Source: Brucella anthropi ATCC 49188 (GTDB taxonomy: Bacteria > Pseudomonadota > Alphaproteobacteria > Rhizobiales > Rhizobiaceae). Taken from it: DNA of 64,000 bases. Made by a program: the position numbers and the translations under genes. This document shows, one piece after another, positions 1 through 9,691 of the stretch. The notes below the pieces were generated by a model. That model made no database searches. It was not told the DNA's origin and worked only from the letters and a program-made list of their open reading frames with translations. Location: the NCBI RefSeq assembly GCF_000017405.1, contig NC_009667.1, forward strand, positions 2,094,001 through 2,158,000, given 5' to 3'. Every line of letters starts with the position of its first letter. Within the stretch, counting starts at the first letter, position 1.

Positions 1-941
1 ATCAGCGAGCCGGGCTTCTTCGGATCGAATTCCTTCATGATGCGCGACCAGAGCAGGCGCGCGGCGCGCAGCTTGGCGATTTCCATGAAGAAATTCATGC
101 CGATGGCGAAGAAGAATGACAGTCGTCCCGCAAATTCATCGACATTCAGGCCCTTGTTCAGGGCAGCACGCACATATTCACGCCCATCGGCAAGCGTGAA
201 GGCGAGTTCCTGAACCAGTGTCGCGCCCGCTTCCTGCATATGGTAGCCGGAAATGGAAATCGAGTTGAACTTCGGCATTTCGGCTGCCGTATAGGCGATG
301 ATATCCGCAATGATCCGCATGGATGGTTCCGGCGGATAGATATAGGTGTTGCGGACCATGAACTCCTTGAGAATGTCGTTCTGGATCGTGCCGGAAAGCT
401 GGGCGCGGGGCACGCCCTGTTCCTCGCCCGCCACGATAAAATTGGCAAGGATCGGGATCACCGCGCCGTTCATCGTCATGGAAACGGAAATTTTCTCAAG
501 CGGGATGCCGTCGAAAAGGATCTTCATGTCCTCGACGGAATCGATGGCAACACCAGCCTTGCCCACATCGCCTTCAACACGTGGATGGTCGCTGTCATAG
601 CCGCGATGCGTGGCAAGATCGAAGGCAACCGAAACGCCCTGCTGACCGGCAGCTAGTGCCTTGCGATAGAAGGCGTTGGATTCTTCCGCCGTCGAAAATC
701 CCGCATACTGCCGGATCGTCCACGGACGACCCGCATACATGGTCGCACGAGGACCGCGCAAGAAAGGCTCGAAGCCGGGCAGGGTGCCCAGATGGTCGAT
801 GCCCTGCAAATCGTCTTCCGTATAGAGCGGCTTGACGTCAATGCCTTCTGGCGTGTGCCAGATCAGGCTGTCAGCAGGCCGCTTCAGTTCCTTCTCGGCC
901 AATGCTTCCCAGTCTGCTCGGGTTGTGGGGCGCTCGCTCAT
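1..941 (-). CDS. scpA: methylmalonyl-CoA mutase, N-terminal part (cut by window edge)
   Basis: Reading the minus strand from the ATG at 941 gives an open frame of about 313 codons that runs off the left edge without a stop. It matches the substrate-binding TIM-barrel half of adenosylcobalamin-dependent methylmalonyl-CoA mutase, with the family segments [48 protein letters not shown] and [11 protein letters not shown]. The enzyme interconverts (R)-methylmalonyl-CoA and succinyl-CoA, the last step of propionyl-CoA entry into the TCA cycle. A GAGTGAGG ribosome site overlaps the stop of pccA, whose end lies 7 bases upstream, so the two are probably translationally coupled as the third gene of pccB-pccA-mutase. 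The B12-binding C-terminus is outside the window. Confidence 0.95.
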   Translation of the reverse strand, partial: MSERPTTRADWEALAEKELKRPADSLIWHTPEGIDVKPLYTEDDLQGIDHLGTLPGFEPFLRGPRATMYAGRPWTIRQYAGFSTAEESNAFYRKALAAGQQGVSVAFDLATHRGYDSDHPRVEGDVGKAGVAIDSVEDMKILFDGIPLEKISVSMTMNGAVIPILANFIVAGEEQGVPRAQLSGTIQNDILKEFMVRNTYIYPPEPSMRIIADIIAYTAAEMPKFNSISISGYHMQEAGATLVQELAFTLADGREYVRAALNKGLNVDEFAGRLSFFFAIGMNFFMEIAKLRAARLLWSRIMKEFDPKKPGSL

Positions 942-948
942 ATCGACC

Positions 949-2952
949 TCACTCAAATTCCATAATCAGTTCGTCTACGGCAAGGCTGGAGCCAGCCTCC
1001 GCTGTGATGCGCTTTACGGTAGCACGGCGTTCCGCACGCAGCACGTTTTCCATCTTCATGGCTTCTACGGTGGCCAGTGGCTGACCGGCTTCGACAGTTT
1101 CACCATCCTTGACGAGGATCGATGTGATGACGCCCGGCATCGGGCAGAGCAGCATTTTCGACGTATCCGGAGGCAGCTTTATCGGCATGAGTTTTGCGAG
1201 TTCTGCGACACGTGGCTTGCGGACGTGAGCGACCATATCCATGCCGCGCCAGCGCAGGCGCCAACCAGTGCCCGAGCGCGAAACTTTGATTGCAATGGGC
1301 TTGCCGCCAACGGTGAATGAACCCAGATGGCTACCGGGATGCCAGTCGGTGGCAACAGGCAGGCTACCACCATCCACAAAATTGATCGTCGTTCCGCCTT
1401 CGCCTTCCACAATGCGAACCGGCAGGATGAACCCGCCAAGTGTCGCCACCCAGTCAGTCGCGACCGATTGCTTTTCGCTGGAAATCCGTCCGGTAATCTG
1501 CATGTTGCGCTGCTCGATCGCCAGATTGATCTGGGCAGCAACCGCAGCAAGCACCCGCGCATCATCTTCCGAAACCGGGACGCCGGCAAAGCCGTCCGGA
1601 TATTCCTCGGCAATGAATGCGGTTGTGAGTGCACCTTCGCGGAAACGCGGATGATCCATTACTGCCGACAGGAAGGGCAGGTTGTGACCGATGCCTTCAA
1701 CCTCGAATGCGTCCAGAGCATCTCCCATCGCATCGATGGCGCTGGTGCGATCCGGCCCCCAGGTGCAGAGCTTTGCGATCATCGGATCATAATACATCGA
1801 AATTTCGCCGCCTTCGAACACGCCAGTGTCATTGCGCACGATCGTACCATCCGAATTGCGGCCTTCGGCTGGTGGGCGATAGCGGGTCAACCTGCCGATA
1901 GAGGGCAGGAAGTTGCGATACGGGTCTTCCGCATAGAGGCGGCTTTCCATAGCCCAGCCGTTGAGCTTCACGTCGCTCTGGTCGGAACGGAGCTTCTCAC
2001 CCGATGCAACGCGGATCATTTCTTCCACGAGGTCGATGCCGGTAATGAGCTCCGTCACCGGATGCTCAACCTGCAAACGCGTATTCATTTCAAGGAAGTA
2101 GAAGTTGCGGCTGCCATCAACGATGAACTCCACCGTGCCTGCAGAGTAATAGCCAACGGCCTTTGCGAGAGCCACTGCCTGCTCGCCCATGGCTTTGCGG
2201 GTGGCTTCATCAAGGAATGGCGAGGGTGCTTCTTCGATAACCTTCTGGTTGCGGCGCTGGATCGAGCATTCGCGTTCGCCCAGATAGACAACATTGCCGT
2301 GCTGGTCACCCAGAACCTGAATTTCAATATGGCGCGGCTGGGTAACGAATTTTTCGATGAAGATGCGGTCGTCGCCGAAAGAAGACTTGGCCTCATTGCG
2401 CGAAAGCTGGAAACCTTCGCGGGCTTCGTCGTCGTTCCACGCGATACGCATGCCCTTACCGCCGCCACCGGCTGAAGCCTTGATCATGACCGGGTAGCCG
2501 ACGGATGTGGAAATGCGAACCGCCTCGTCGGCGTCTTCGATCAAACCCATATGACCAGGTACGGTGGAAACTCCGGCTTCGGAGGCAAGCTTCTTCGAGG
2601 TGATCTTGTCGCCCATGGCCTCAATTGCGTTTACGGGCGGCCCTATGAAGGTGACATTGGCAGCCTTCAGTGCTTCAGCGAAACGTGGGTTTTCTGATAG
2701 AAAGCCATAGCCGGGATGCACGGCATCTGCGCCGGTTTCCTTGATCGCAGCCAGAATCCTGTCGATGACGATATAGGACTGATTGGACGGCGCTGGTCCG
2801 ATGTGGACCGCTTCGTCCGCCATTTTGACATGCAGGGCATTGCGGTCGGCGTCGGAATAAACAGCAACCGTTGCGATGCCCATTTTCTTCGCCGTCTTGA
2901 TGACCCGGCATGCGATTTCGCCGCGATTGGCAATGAGAATTTTCTTGATCAT
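949..2952 (-). CDS. pccA: propionyl-CoA carboxylase alpha (biotin) subunit
   Basis: This 667-residue protein carries the ATP-dependent biotin carboxylase and the biotin carrier of propionyl-CoA carboxylase, which makes methylmalonyl-CoA. The N-terminus [17 protein letters not shown] opens a biotin carboxylase fold. The glycine-rich ATP-grasp loop GGGGKG lies at residues 162-167. A BT-type linker follows, and the C-terminal biotinyl domain has EAMKMEN with the modified lysine near residue 633. Length and domain order fit PccA rather than the shorter AccC of acetyl-CoA carboxylase. It sits 27 bases after pccB and just before the mutase, so the three form a propionate operon. Confidence 0.96.
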   Translation of the reverse strand: MIKKILIANRGEIACRVIKTAKKMGIATVAVYSDADRNALHVKMADEAVHIGPAPSNQSYIVIDRILAAIKETGADAVHPGYGFLSENPRFAEALKAANVTFIGPPVNAIEAMGDKITSKKLASEAGVSTVPGHMGLIEDADEAVRISTSVGYPVMIKASAGGGGKGMRIAWNDDEAREGFQLSRNEAKSSFGDDRIFIEKFVTQPRHIEIQVLGDQHGNVVYLGERECSIQRRNQKVIEEAPSPFLDEATRKAMGEQAVALAKAVGYYSAGTVEFIVDGSRNFYFLEMNTRLQVEHPVTELITGIDLVEEMIRVASGEKLRSDQSDVKLNGWAMESRLYAEDPYRNFLPSIGRLTRYRPPAEGRNSDGTIVRNDTGVFEGGEISMYYDPMIAKLCTWGPDRTSAIDAMGDALDAFEVEGIGHNLPFLSAVMDHPRFREGALTTAFIAEEYPDGFAGVPVSEDDARVLAAVAAQINLAIEQRNMQITGRISSEKQSVATDWVATLGGFILPVRIVEGEGGTTINFVDGGSLPVATDWHPGSHLGSFTVGGKPIAIKVSRSGTGWRLRWRGMDMVAHVRKPRVAELAKLMPIKLPPDTSKMLLCPMPGVITSILVKDGETVEAGQPLATVEAMKMENVLRAERRATVKRITAEAGSSLAVDELIMEFE

Positions 2953-2979
2953 GTGCGTTTACTCAAATGAACCGGGGGA

Positions 2980-4512
2980 TCACAGCGGGATGGTGTCGTG
3001 CTTCTTCCACGGCGTGCTTTGCTGCTTATTGCGCAGGCTGGCAAAAGCGCGGGCAATGCGGCGACGCGAGGAATGCGGCATGATGACTTCGTCGATGAAC
3101 CCACGTTCAGCGGCCACGAACGGATTGGCGAAACGCTCCTCATATTCCTTCGTGCGCCCGGCGATTTTTTCGACATCACCCAGCTCGGAACGATAGAGAA
3201 TTTCTGTTGCACCCTTGGCGCCCATCACGGCGATTTCCGCCGTCGGCCAGGCATAATTGATATCAGCACCGATATGTTTTGAGGCCATCACATCATATGC
3301 GCCACCATAGGCCTTGCGGGTGATGAGCGTGACCATGGGAACAGTTGCCTGGCTATAAGCGAAGAGCAGTTTTGCGCCGTGCTTGATGACGCCGCCATAT
3401 TCTTGCGCCGTGCCGGGCAGGAAGCCCGGAACATCCACAAGGGTCAGGATAGGGATATTGAAGGCGTCGCAAAAGCGAACGAACCGGGCAGCCTTGCGCG
3501 ATGAATCGATATCGAGGCAACCGGCAAGCACCATGGGCTGGTTTGCAACGACACCGATAGTTTGACCATCCATACGGATGAAGCCGGTAATGATGTTCTT
3601 TGCGAAAGCCTCCTGAATTTCAAAGAAATCGCTTTCGTCGGCCAGTGCGTGGATAAGCTCCTTCATGTCGTAGGGCTTGGTGGCGCTGTCTGGGATCAAT
3701 GTGTCGAGGCGCATTTCCAGTCGCGACGGATCATCGAACACAGGGCGAACAGGCGGCTTTTCGCGATTGTTGAGCGGCAGGAAGTCGAACAGAATGCGGA
3801 CCTGTTCCAGCGCTTCAATATCGTTCTCATAAGCGCCATCGGCGACTGATGATTTTCGGGTGTGGGTCGAAGCGCCGCCGAGTTCTTCTGCGGTAACGAT
3901 TTCGTTGGTGACGGTTTTCACCACGTCAGGGCCCGTCACAAACATATAGGAACTGTCACGCACCATGAAGATGAAGTCGGTCATGGCTGGCGAATAGACT
4001 GCACCGCCTGCGCAAGGGCCCATAATGACCGAGATTTGCGGCACCACACCAGACGCATCCACATTGCGCTTGAACACGTCGGCATAGCCCGCGAGTGACG
4101 CGACGCCTTCCTGAATGCGCGCACCACCGGAATCGTTGAGGCCGATTACCGGCGCGCCGTTCTTCATGGCCATATCCATGATCTTGCAGATTTTCTGCGC
4201 ATGGGTTTCGGACAATGAGCCGCCCAGAACGGTAAAATCCTGGCTGAACACGTAGACCTGCCGGCCGTTGATCGTACCCCAGCCCGTCACGACGCCGTCG
4301 CCAGCGACCTTCTGCTTTTCCATGCCGAAGTCGGTGCAGCGATGGGTGACATACATATCGAACTCCTCGAACGATCCTTCGTCGAGAAGCACTTCGATCC
4401 TTTCGCGGGCAGTAAGCTTACCTTTGCCATGCTGGGCATCGATACGGCGCTGACCACCGCCAAGGCGGGCTTCCGTACGGCGGGCTTCGAGTTGCTCAAG
4501 AAGTTCCTGCAT
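2980..4512 (-). CDS. pccB: propionyl-CoA carboxylase beta subunit
   Basis: A 510-residue carboxyltransferase subunit that moves CO2 from biotin on PccA to propionyl-CoA. It shows the crotonase-like N- and C-terminal carboxyltransferase halves, with [14 protein letters not shown] and [12 protein letters not shown] in the first half and [19 protein letters not shown] and [12 protein letters not shown] in the second. The ATG at 4512 has a GGGGA ribosome site in front. It is the first gene of the minus-strand operon pccB-pccA-mutase. The promoter must lie in the 133-163 bases shared with the divergent regulator pccR, which probably controls it. Confidence 0.96.
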   Translation of the reverse strand: MQELLEQLEARRTEARLGGGQRRIDAQHGKGKLTARERIEVLLDEGSFEEFDMYVTHRCTDFGMEKQKVAGDGVVTGWGTINGRQVYVFSQDFTVLGGSLSETHAQKICKIMDMAMKNGAPVIGLNDSGGARIQEGVASLAGYADVFKRNVDASGVVPQISVIMGPCAGGAVYSPAMTDFIFMVRDSSYMFVTGPDVVKTVTNEIVTAEELGGASTHTRKSSVADGAYENDIEALEQVRILFDFLPLNNREKPPVRPVFDDPSRLEMRLDTLIPDSATKPYDMKELIHALADESDFFEIQEAFAKNIITGFIRMDGQTIGVVANQPMVLAGCLDIDSSRKAARFVRFCDAFNIPILTLVDVPGFLPGTAQEYGGVIKHGAKLLFAYSQATVPMVTLITRKAYGGAYDVMASKHIGADINYAWPTAEIAVMGAKGATEILYRSELGDVEKIAGRTKEYEERFANPFVAAERGFIDEVIMPHSSRRRIARAFASLRNKQQSTPWKKHDTIPL

Positions 4513-4644
4513 AAAGTCCCCACTTTTGGGCGGCCTTTGGAAGGCGAGTTATGAAACTGAAAAGATAGTCTTTTTCTCCTTCCTGCTTAAAATCCGAAGA
4601 CGTTCTGGAAAAGCTTGAAAAGGTGCGATTGTGTAAGATATAAA

Positions 4645-4675
4645 TTTGCAAATAGCGAAATGCGAATTTGCGAAA
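4645..4675. promoter_or_regulatory. candidate PccR operator of repeated GC(A/G)AA units
   Basis: Immediately before the pccR start codon are TTTGCAAA (4645-4652) and TTTGCGAA (4667-4674). Between them are two further GCGAA units, so GC(A/G)AA recurs at 4648, 4655, 4662 and 4670, a step of 7-8 bases. PccR-type regulators in Rhodobacter are reported to bind paired TTTGCAAA boxes, which makes this a good operator candidate. It lies in the pccB/pccR divergent region and could serve both. A possible promoter for pccR is TTGAAA (4615-4620) and TATAAA (4639-4644) with an 18-base spacer, which would put the operator at the transcription start. Confidence 0.55.
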
Positions 4676-6088
4676 ATGGCACCGAGAAAACTTTATATCG
4701 GCAGAAAGATACGCGAAATACGCGAGCAACATAAGGCAACCCAGTCGGGCTTTGCTGAACGCCTCGGTATTTCAACGAGTTATCTCAATCAGATCGAGAA
4801 TAATCAGCGGCCTGTTTCCGCAGCCGTTTTGCTCGCGCTGGCTGAAAACTACCAGATCGATATAGGCGCCATTTCACTGGGTGATGATGATCGATTGCTT
4901 TCAGCTGTTTCCGAGGCACTGGCTGACCCCGTTTTCGACAATTACAAGCCGAACCTGCAGGAACTGAAGCTCATTACTCAAAATGCGCCGGGGCTGGCTC
5001 ATGCGCTGATTGCCTGCCATCAGGCCTATCGCCGCAACAGCGAACAGCTCGCAAGTCTGGATAATCAGCTGGGTCGCGCTCCGTCTACTGCGGAGCCTGC
5101 GCCTTATGAGGAAGTTCGCGACTTTTTCCATTTTATCGACAATTACGTACATGAGATTGATATTGCGGCAGAAAAGCTGGCAGCGGAGCTAAACATTCCG
5201 GGTCGGGACATCGGTGTAGCCTTGCCGCAATATATGGCGGAGCACCACCGCGTGCACATTGCGCGGGCCGGGCCGGAGGAGGCAGTCCTGCGCCAGTTCG
5301 ACCCTGCTGCACGGGTGCTTTATCTCAATCCTTATTCACCCGCTTCGACCCGCAATTTCCAGATTGCGTTCCAGATTGCCGAACTGGAAATGGAAGAACT
5401 GGTGAGCGTGATTGCCAGACGCGCAGATTTTCGGTCTTCCGAAGCGATCGAAATTTGCAAGATTGGCTTGCGTAATTATTTCGCTGGGGCGTTGATGCTG
5501 CCCTATCAGACATTCCTTTCAGCAGCCAAGGAGCTGCGTCATGATCTGGAGCTGTTGGCATCGCGTTTCGGGGCAAGTCTGGAACAGGTTGCGCATCGGC
5601 TTAGCACCTTGCAGCGTTCCGGCCATCGGGGCGTACCGGTGTTTTTTGCTCGCATAGACAGGGCCGGAAACATCACGAAGCGACACAGCGCTGCCAAGCT
5701 GCAATTTGCGCGCTATGGTGCTGCGTGCCCGCTATGGAATGTGCATCAGGCATTCGAGACGCCGGGACGGATCATTCGGCAGCTTGCCGAAACGCCGGAT
5801 GGTGCGCGCTATCTTTGCATTGCGACCGAGCTGACCAAGAGCGAGGGGGGATTCAATGCACCCCAGCGGCGCTATGCTATCGCCCTTGGCTGTGAGGTGG
5901 CCTACGCGCAGGATTTTGTCTATGCGGATGGGCTCGACATCGCAGTGCGCTCTGCCTTCGATCCGATTGGCGTTTCCTGCCGTATCTGTGAACGCGCTGA
6001 ATGTGTGCAGCGCGCCGTTCCGCCGCTTAAAAGCAGATTGGCGGTCGATCACGACCGCCGCGGAATATTGCCTTATCGGCTGCTCTAG
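4676..6088 (+). CDS. pccR: PccR/short-chain-fatty-acyl regulator, XRE plus IrrE-like
   Basis: A 470-residue regulator divergent from pccB. An XRE helix-turn-helix fills about residues 8-65 (GFAERLGISTSYLNQIENNQRPVS). The middle is an IrrE/ImmA-like region in which the HExxH zinc site of the peptidase relatives is not visible; the equivalent stretch reads AELEMEEL. The C-terminus has the clustered cysteines CRICERAEC typical of this family (DUF2083). Relatives sense acyl-CoA and switch propionyl-CoA carboxylase or glyoxylate genes. I chose ATG 4676; an in-frame TTG at 4646 would add ten residues but lies inside the operator. No clear ribosome site precedes the ATG. Confidence 0.85.
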   Translation: MAPRKLYIGRKIREIREQHKATQSGFAERLGISTSYLNQIENNQRPVSAAVLLALAENYQIDIGAISLGDDDRLLSAVSEALADPVFDNYKPNLQELKLITQNAPGLAHALIACHQAYRRNSEQLASLDNQLGRAPSTAEPAPYEEVRDFFHFIDNYVHEIDIAAEKLAAELNIPGRDIGVALPQYMAEHHRVHIARAGPEEAVLRQFDPAARVLYLNPYSPASTRNFQIAFQIAELEMEELVSVIARRADFRSSEAIEICKIGLRNYFAGALMLPYQTFLSAAKELRHDLELLASRFGASLEQVAHRLSTLQRSGHRGVPVFFARIDRAGNITKRHSAAKLQFARYGAACPLWNVHQAFETPGRIIRQLAETPDGARYLCIATELTKSEGGFNAPQRRYAIALGCEVAYAQDFVYADGLDIAVRSAFDPIGVSCRICERAECVQRAVPPLKSRLAVDHDRRGILPYRLL

Positions 6089-6101
6089 ATATTTGTTTAA
6101 C

Positions 6102-6140
6102 GCGCATCCCGAAAACCGTTTCACACTTTTCGGGATGCGC
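6102..6140. repeat. perfect 14-bp stem palindrome, dispersed family
   Basis: GCGCATCCCGAAAA (6102-6115) is repeated inverted at 6127-6140 with an 11-base spacer containing ccgtttcacac. It lies between the convergent ends of pccR and the DUF924 gene, so it may also end transcription. Related stems occur at 22373-22415 and 27935-27982. Confidence 0.8.
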
Positions 6141-6148
6141 TCTGAACT

Positions 6149-6691
6149 TCAGAAGCCTGTATGTTCCTTGAGGAACTCGGTTTCCTCGTGGGTGGTATCG
6201 CGACCAAGCACCTTGTTGCGATGGGGAAAGCGTCCAAAGCGTTCGATGATATCGTGATGCTGGCGGGCGAAACCGAGTGAGAACTCGTCGCCGAGCCTTT
6301 CATAAAGATCGACGCAGCGCTTCTGGTCGCTCAGATGCTCACTATGCATGAATGGCAGATAGAAGAACTGGCGTTGTTCGGGCGATAGTTTGCGGTCGAA
6401 ATCGTGATCGAGCGCCTGCGCCGCCACATCTCGGGCCAGCCCGTCACTTTCAAAAGAACGCGGTGAACCACGGAACATATTGCGCGGAAACTGGTCGAAC
6501 AGAATGGTGAGCGCAAGCGCGCTTTCTGGCTGCTGTTTCCAGTGTTCCAGCTTGTCGGCGCGCGCATCTTCGTAAGCCGTCAGAAATTTCTCACGAATTT
6601 CCGCGTCGATCTCATCACTTTTGCTAAACCAGTTTTCTTGTATCTTCGGCGAGAACCAGAAATCGAGAACGTCCTTGGGTTCGATAGCCAT
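6149..6691 (-). CDS. DUF924 family protein
   Basis: A 180-residue soluble protein recognised by the N-terminal DVLDFWFSP motif and the internal LALTILFDQFPRNMFRG, YLPFMHSE and HHDIIERFGRFPHRN segments that define DUF924. The fold is all-helical and TPR-like; the biochemical role is not established. There is no signal peptide. It ends just after a palindromic repeat and is convergent with pccR. The small lipoprotein gene upstream on the same strand is only 20 bases away, so they may be co-transcribed. Confidence 0.85.
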   Translation of the reverse strand: MAIEPKDVLDFWFSPKIQENWFSKSDEIDAEIREKFLTAYEDARADKLEHWKQQPESALALTILFDQFPRNMFRGSPRSFESDGLARDVAAQALDHDFDRKLSPEQRQFFYLPFMHSEHLSDQKRCVDLYERLGDEFSLGFARQHHDIIERFGRFPHRNKVLGRDTTHEETEFLKEHTGF

Positions 6692-6711
6692 GACAGGCCT
6701 CCTTTCTGGTT

Positions 6712-6885
6712 TTACTGTGCCTTCTGGTTTGTAGCTTCCGGCTGCGGGCAGGGCGGTTCGCCCTTGAAATTGCGCGACATGCAGGCGAATCGATCAAAAC
6801 TCTTGCCTGTATCCATGGCCGCCTTACCAGCTCCCCCGCATCCGGCAAGAACGGCCAGAGAAATCAGAATAGCGAAGTTTTTCAT
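6712..6885 (-). CDS. small lipoprotein, unknown function
   Basis: A 57-residue product from ATG 6885, chosen because AAAGGA precedes it at good spacing; the longer frame from 6948 lacks this. The N-terminus is a lipoprotein signal with lipobox LAGC at residues 13-16, so mature protein would start at Cys16 and be anchored in an envelope membrane. The mature part is about 40 residues with two more cysteines and a proline-rich end. I do not recognise a family. Small lipoproteins of this kind are often overlooked in annotation. Confidence 0.6.
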   Translation of the reverse strand: MKNFAILISLAVLAGCGGAGKAAMDTGKSFDRFACMSRNFKGEPPCPQPEATNQKAQ

Positions 6886-6964
6886 GGGGGTCCTTTCAGG
6901 GGCCATGTGGTCTGCTTCTATAATAGGGATCGTGATCTTCAGTCGCAACAGCGACTCCGATCAA

Positions 6965-7071
6965 CTAGAGCGGTTCCAGTTAAAACGGGTTCACTGGAAC
7001 CGCTCGCTCTCTTTGTTTTCTCGCATTATCCTACGCAAAACTGCTTCGCACTTTTGCTGGAAATGCTCTAG
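6965..7071. repeat. CTAGAGC-bounded palindromic element, copy 1
   Basis: The unit starts with CTAGAGC (6965-6971) and ends with GCTCTAG (7065-7071). Inside, AGCGGTTCCAGT (6969-6980) is repeated inverted at 6993-7004. It fills the gap between queF and the lipoprotein gene. The same architecture and length recur at 13004-13111, and the GGTTCCA stem also recurs at 45295-45324, so this is a dispersed, probably non-autonomous element. Confidence 0.7.
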
Positions 7072-7535
7072 CCTCTACCACGATAGTTAGGCACGCCTTG
7101 TTCCGGTATCCAGACGTTCTGCGGCGCCGCTCCGGTCTGAAAGAAAACGTCTATGGGAATACCGCCACGTGGATACCAGTAGCCGCCGATCCTGAGCCAT
7201 TCCGGCTCCAGCAGCTCGACGAGGCGCTTGCCGATGGTTACCGTGCAATCCTCGTGAAATGCACCATGATTGCGGAAGGAAAACAGGAACAGTTTCAGAG
7301 ATTTGCTTTCCACCAGCCACTGGCCGGGAACATAGTCGATGACCAGATGTGCAAAATCCGGCTGTCCCGTCATTGGGCATAGCGAGGTGAATTCAGGTGC
7401 GGTGAAGCGCACACAGTAAGGCGTTCCCGCTTGCGGATTTGCGACCCTTTCAAGGATGGCATCTTCCGGATTTTGTGGGATCGAAGCGTTGGAGCCGAGC
7501 TGCTTGAGATCGGAATATATTGTCTTTTCAGACAT
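7068..7535 (-). CDS. queF: NADPH-dependent preQ0 reductase QueF
   Basis: A 155-residue enzyme that reduces 7-cyano-7-deazaguanine to preQ1 in queuosine synthesis. The short (unimodular) QueF form shows [13 protein letters not shown] with the nucleophilic Cys53 and general-acid Asp60, the NADPH motif ESKSLKL at 76-82, and HEDC at 94-97. No other queuosine genes are adjacent. I looked at the upstream region for a preQ1 riboswitch and saw no convincing one. The 3' end overlaps the edge of the palindromic element at 6965-7071. Confidence 0.95.
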   Translation of the reverse strand: MSEKTIYSDLKQLGSNASIPQNPEDAILERVANPQAGTPYCVRFTAPEFTSLCPMTGQPDFAHLVIDYVPGQWLVESKSLKLFLFSFRNHGAFHEDCTVTIGKRLVELLEPEWLRIGGYWYPRGGIPIDVFFQTGAAPQNVWIPEQGVPNYRGRG

Positions 7536-7677
7536 TTGCGTGCCTTTGTTTCAAGCCACGTCGCAGTCTTGCAGCGCTTGATTGCGCTCATCCTTGTTTT
7601 GACCGGGTAGGCTGCGACCGGTGGCAAACTGCCAATGACCGGGAGCTAGCAGACCACAACCGTCTCGTAAAGAGCGC

Positions 7678-7706
7678 AAACAAAAGCCCGCGCATTGAGC
7701 GCGGGC
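7678..7706 (-). terminator. intrinsic terminator after the DUF883-like gene
   Basis: Read on the minus strand, GCCCGCGC and GCGCGGGC form an 8-bp stem with a five-base loop, followed by TTTTGTTT. It lies 26 bases beyond the stop of the DUF883-like gene. Confidence 0.8.
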
Positions 7707-7731
7707 ACAAGTATCAGGCTGTTCTTGCTGT

Positions 7732-8049
7732 TCAGCGGCGATCAGAAATGGCGCACCCGATGGCAACACCGATGAGAATGCCGATAATTCCGGCAGTTCC
7801 GAAAAGGGTTGTGGCTGTGCCTGGGTTTTCGCGAACCGTTTCGGCAACGACCTGACCGCGTTCACGCACGGCCTGCGCGGCATGACGGAAACGACCGGAC
7901 GCATCATCCATGACGTCCTCCGCGCGTTCTCTCAGCTCGCCAGAATGTGACGCCAGCGACTTTGAAAGGCGCTTCAGTTCAGTGCGCATATCGGCAATCT
8001 GCTTTTCGAGAGCCTGCTGGATTTCGTTCGTGATCTTTTCGTCGGCCAT
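7732..8049 (-). CDS. DUF883-like membrane-anchored coiled-coil protein
   Basis: A 105-residue protein from ATG 8049, which has GGAGAC in front; an upstream in-frame extension to 8106 lacks a ribosome site. Residues 1-75 are charged and heptad-like, predicting a coiled coil. Residues 80-100 form one glycine-rich membrane helix, and the short tail is SDRR. This layout is that of the ElaB/YgaM/YqjD (DUF883) family, inner-membrane proteins of which some bind ribosomes. The family link is by architecture and is moderate. A terminator follows at 7678-7706. Confidence 0.65.
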   Translation of the reverse strand: MADEKITNEIQQALEKQIADMRTELKRLSKSLASHSGELRERAEDVMDDASGRFRHAAQAVRERGQVVAETVRENPGTATTLFGTAGIIGILIGVAIGCAISDRR

Positions 8050-8201
8050 TTGAAGTCTCCGTTGAATTGATGACGATAAAACGAGTGAAAACGCGTTCGG
8101 TTCCATGCTGCGACAATGCGGTTAACAAACATGGTAAACCGCTCGTAAACCATTTTAATTTATCATTTTCGAATACAAGAACGATCTGGAGCGGGGCCAG
8201 A

Positions 8202-9332
8202 ATGTATATCGAAAAAGATACGTTTGTCGGTGGCTGCGAGCCGGTAGCTGCGCGCGTTGTCCGTGCTGCTCAGTTGGCCCGGCAATGTATTGACCAGCTT
8301 CAGTCTGATCATGCTCGTGCACATGCAGAAGCCGCATTGACGCTTTTGCTTGATGATCCTTCCCCGAAAGTTCGCATGGCTATTGCAGATGTGCTTTCGA
8401 CCAGCGTGCATTCGCCTTTGCATATCGTAACGGCGCTTGCAGCCGATCAACCGGAGGTGGCGGGATATATCCTTGCACGCTCAAAGCTTCTTAGCGACGC
8501 TGATCTGATTGATCGTGTCGCCTATAGCGCTCCATCGATGCAGGTTTTGATTGCCGCGCGCCCGCATGTTTCATTCGCAGTCGCGGCGGCAATCGCCGAA
8601 GTCGGGAATAATGAAGCTGTTGCTGAAATGCTCTTCAACAGCTGCGCCCGTATTGCGCCCGTTTCGTTTCGGCGCATCAGCGAGCGCTGCGGACATGATG
8701 CTGTCGTACGGGAAGCCTTGCTGGCCCATCCGCATCTTCCGGCTGAATGCCGTCATCTACTCGCAGTGAAAGTCGGAGAGGTTCTCCAATCTCTTCCACT
8801 GGTGAAATTGCTTCTGGGTCAACGCCGCGCTGATAAGGTTGTAGGCGATGCGACCGCTCGTGCCTCAATGCAACTGGCGGAAAACTGTTCACAAGAAGAA
8901 CTCCCGGCGCTGGTCGAACATCTGCGTCTGCGCGGTGAAATCACGACCAGTTTTGTTATCCGTGCCGTTGCCGGAGGCCGTATAGATTTCTTCGCCAGCT
9001 TGCTGGGCGCGCTTTCCGATCTCGATGATAGGCGGATTTGTGCGATTATTTCGGGCGGACGTCCTGCTGCCCTTGCTGCGCTTCTTCGCTCTTCCGGATT
9101 GAGCGATGCCACGCATGCGCCCTTGATTGTTGCCATCGAGGCCTGGCGGGCGGTTGCAGCCGGGCGGAAGCGTATGGGCGCTGCGGAAATATCAGCACTC
9201 ATGTGCGAGGCTGTCGGGGGCGGCCGATTTGCTGCTGCCAATGACGATCTGGCCGCATTGCTACGTTCGATCCATCTGGAATTCATGCGTGAAACGGCAG
9301 GCGACAGACTGAAGGCTATTCCCGCTGCTTGA
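8202..9332 (+). CDS. DUF2336 domain protein
   Basis: A 376-residue soluble protein rich in leucine and alanine with helical HEAT-like repeats (ARAHAEAALTLLLDDPSPKVRMAIADVLS near residue 35). This is the pattern of the alphaproteobacterial DUF2336 family, whose function is not settled. I chose ATG 8202, preceded by a GGAG-type site; the frame extends to 8067 but that would add 45 residues unlike the family. The stop codon is directly followed by the stop codon of the convergent VanZ-like gene. Confidence 0.75.
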   Translation: MYIEKDTFVGGCEPVAARVVRAAQLARQCIDQLQSDHARAHAEAALTLLLDDPSPKVRMAIADVLSTSVHSPLHIVTALAADQPEVAGYILARSKLLSDADLIDRVAYSAPSMQVLIAARPHVSFAVAAAIAEVGNNEAVAEMLFNSCARIAPVSFRRISERCGHDAVVREALLAHPHLPAECRHLLAVKVGEVLQSLPLVKLLLGQRRADKVVGDATARASMQLAENCSQEELPALVEHLRLRGEITTSFVIRAVAGGRIDFFASLLGALSDLDDRRICAIISGGRPAALAALLRSSGLSDATHAPLIVAIEAWRAVAAGRKRMGAAEISALMCEAVGGGRFAAANDDLAALLRSIHLEFMRETAGDRLKAIPAA

Positions 9333-9680
9333 TCAGCCTTCTTGCCGGAAAGGGCGCATAAGGCTGAGGCCATAGCCAACAGCAATGCCAAATATGGCTC
9401 CGGCCGCCTTGAAAACAAAGTCTATGAACTCGCCGTGACGCCCAGGTGCCAAACGTTGCATCAGTTCGAAAAGTGCGGCGCAGCCGACTGTCAGCAGAAG
9501 AACACCCATCCAGTGGCGAGGGTAGGCGAGGGCGAACAAGGCTCCGACCAGAAAGAAAGCCGCAAACCGCTCTAGATCGACGGGCTCACCTGTCACTGGG
9601 CGGAATTTAATCGGGCTGATCGTAACTGCAAGGATGGCCAGAAGTATCATCCAGGCGCCAATGCGCAAAAATCGCTTCAT
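9333..9680 (-). CDS. VanZ-like family membrane protein
   Basis: A 115-residue protein with four predicted membrane helices. It has the VanZ-like pattern of an ISPIKFRP-type loop after the first helix, the second and third helices around GALFALAYPRHWMGVLLL, and then a conserved ELMQRLAPGRHGEFIDF segment before the last helix. VanZ relatives are named after teicoplanin resistance, but most have no known role; here it is probably an ordinary inner-membrane protein. It lies 11 bases downstream of the unknown gene at 9692-10057 and may share its transcript. Confidence 0.75.
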   Translation of the reverse strand: MKRFLRIGAWMILLAILAVTISPIKFRPVTGEPVDLERFAAFFLVGALFALAYPRHWMGVLLLTVGCAALFELMQRLAPGRHGEFIDFVFKAAGAIFGIAVGYGLSLMRPFRQEG

Positions 9681-9691
9681 GAAGAGCGCCT

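Noticed and set aside
1327..2475. Long plus-strand open frame of 382 codons opposite pccA
   Set aside because: It is the antisense shadow of pccA: no ribosome site, no recognisable domain, and the pccA frame has clear family motifs.
7536..7677. preQ1 riboswitch in front of queF
   Set aside because: No compact hairpin-plus-tail pattern of known preQ1 classes could be found on the minus strand.
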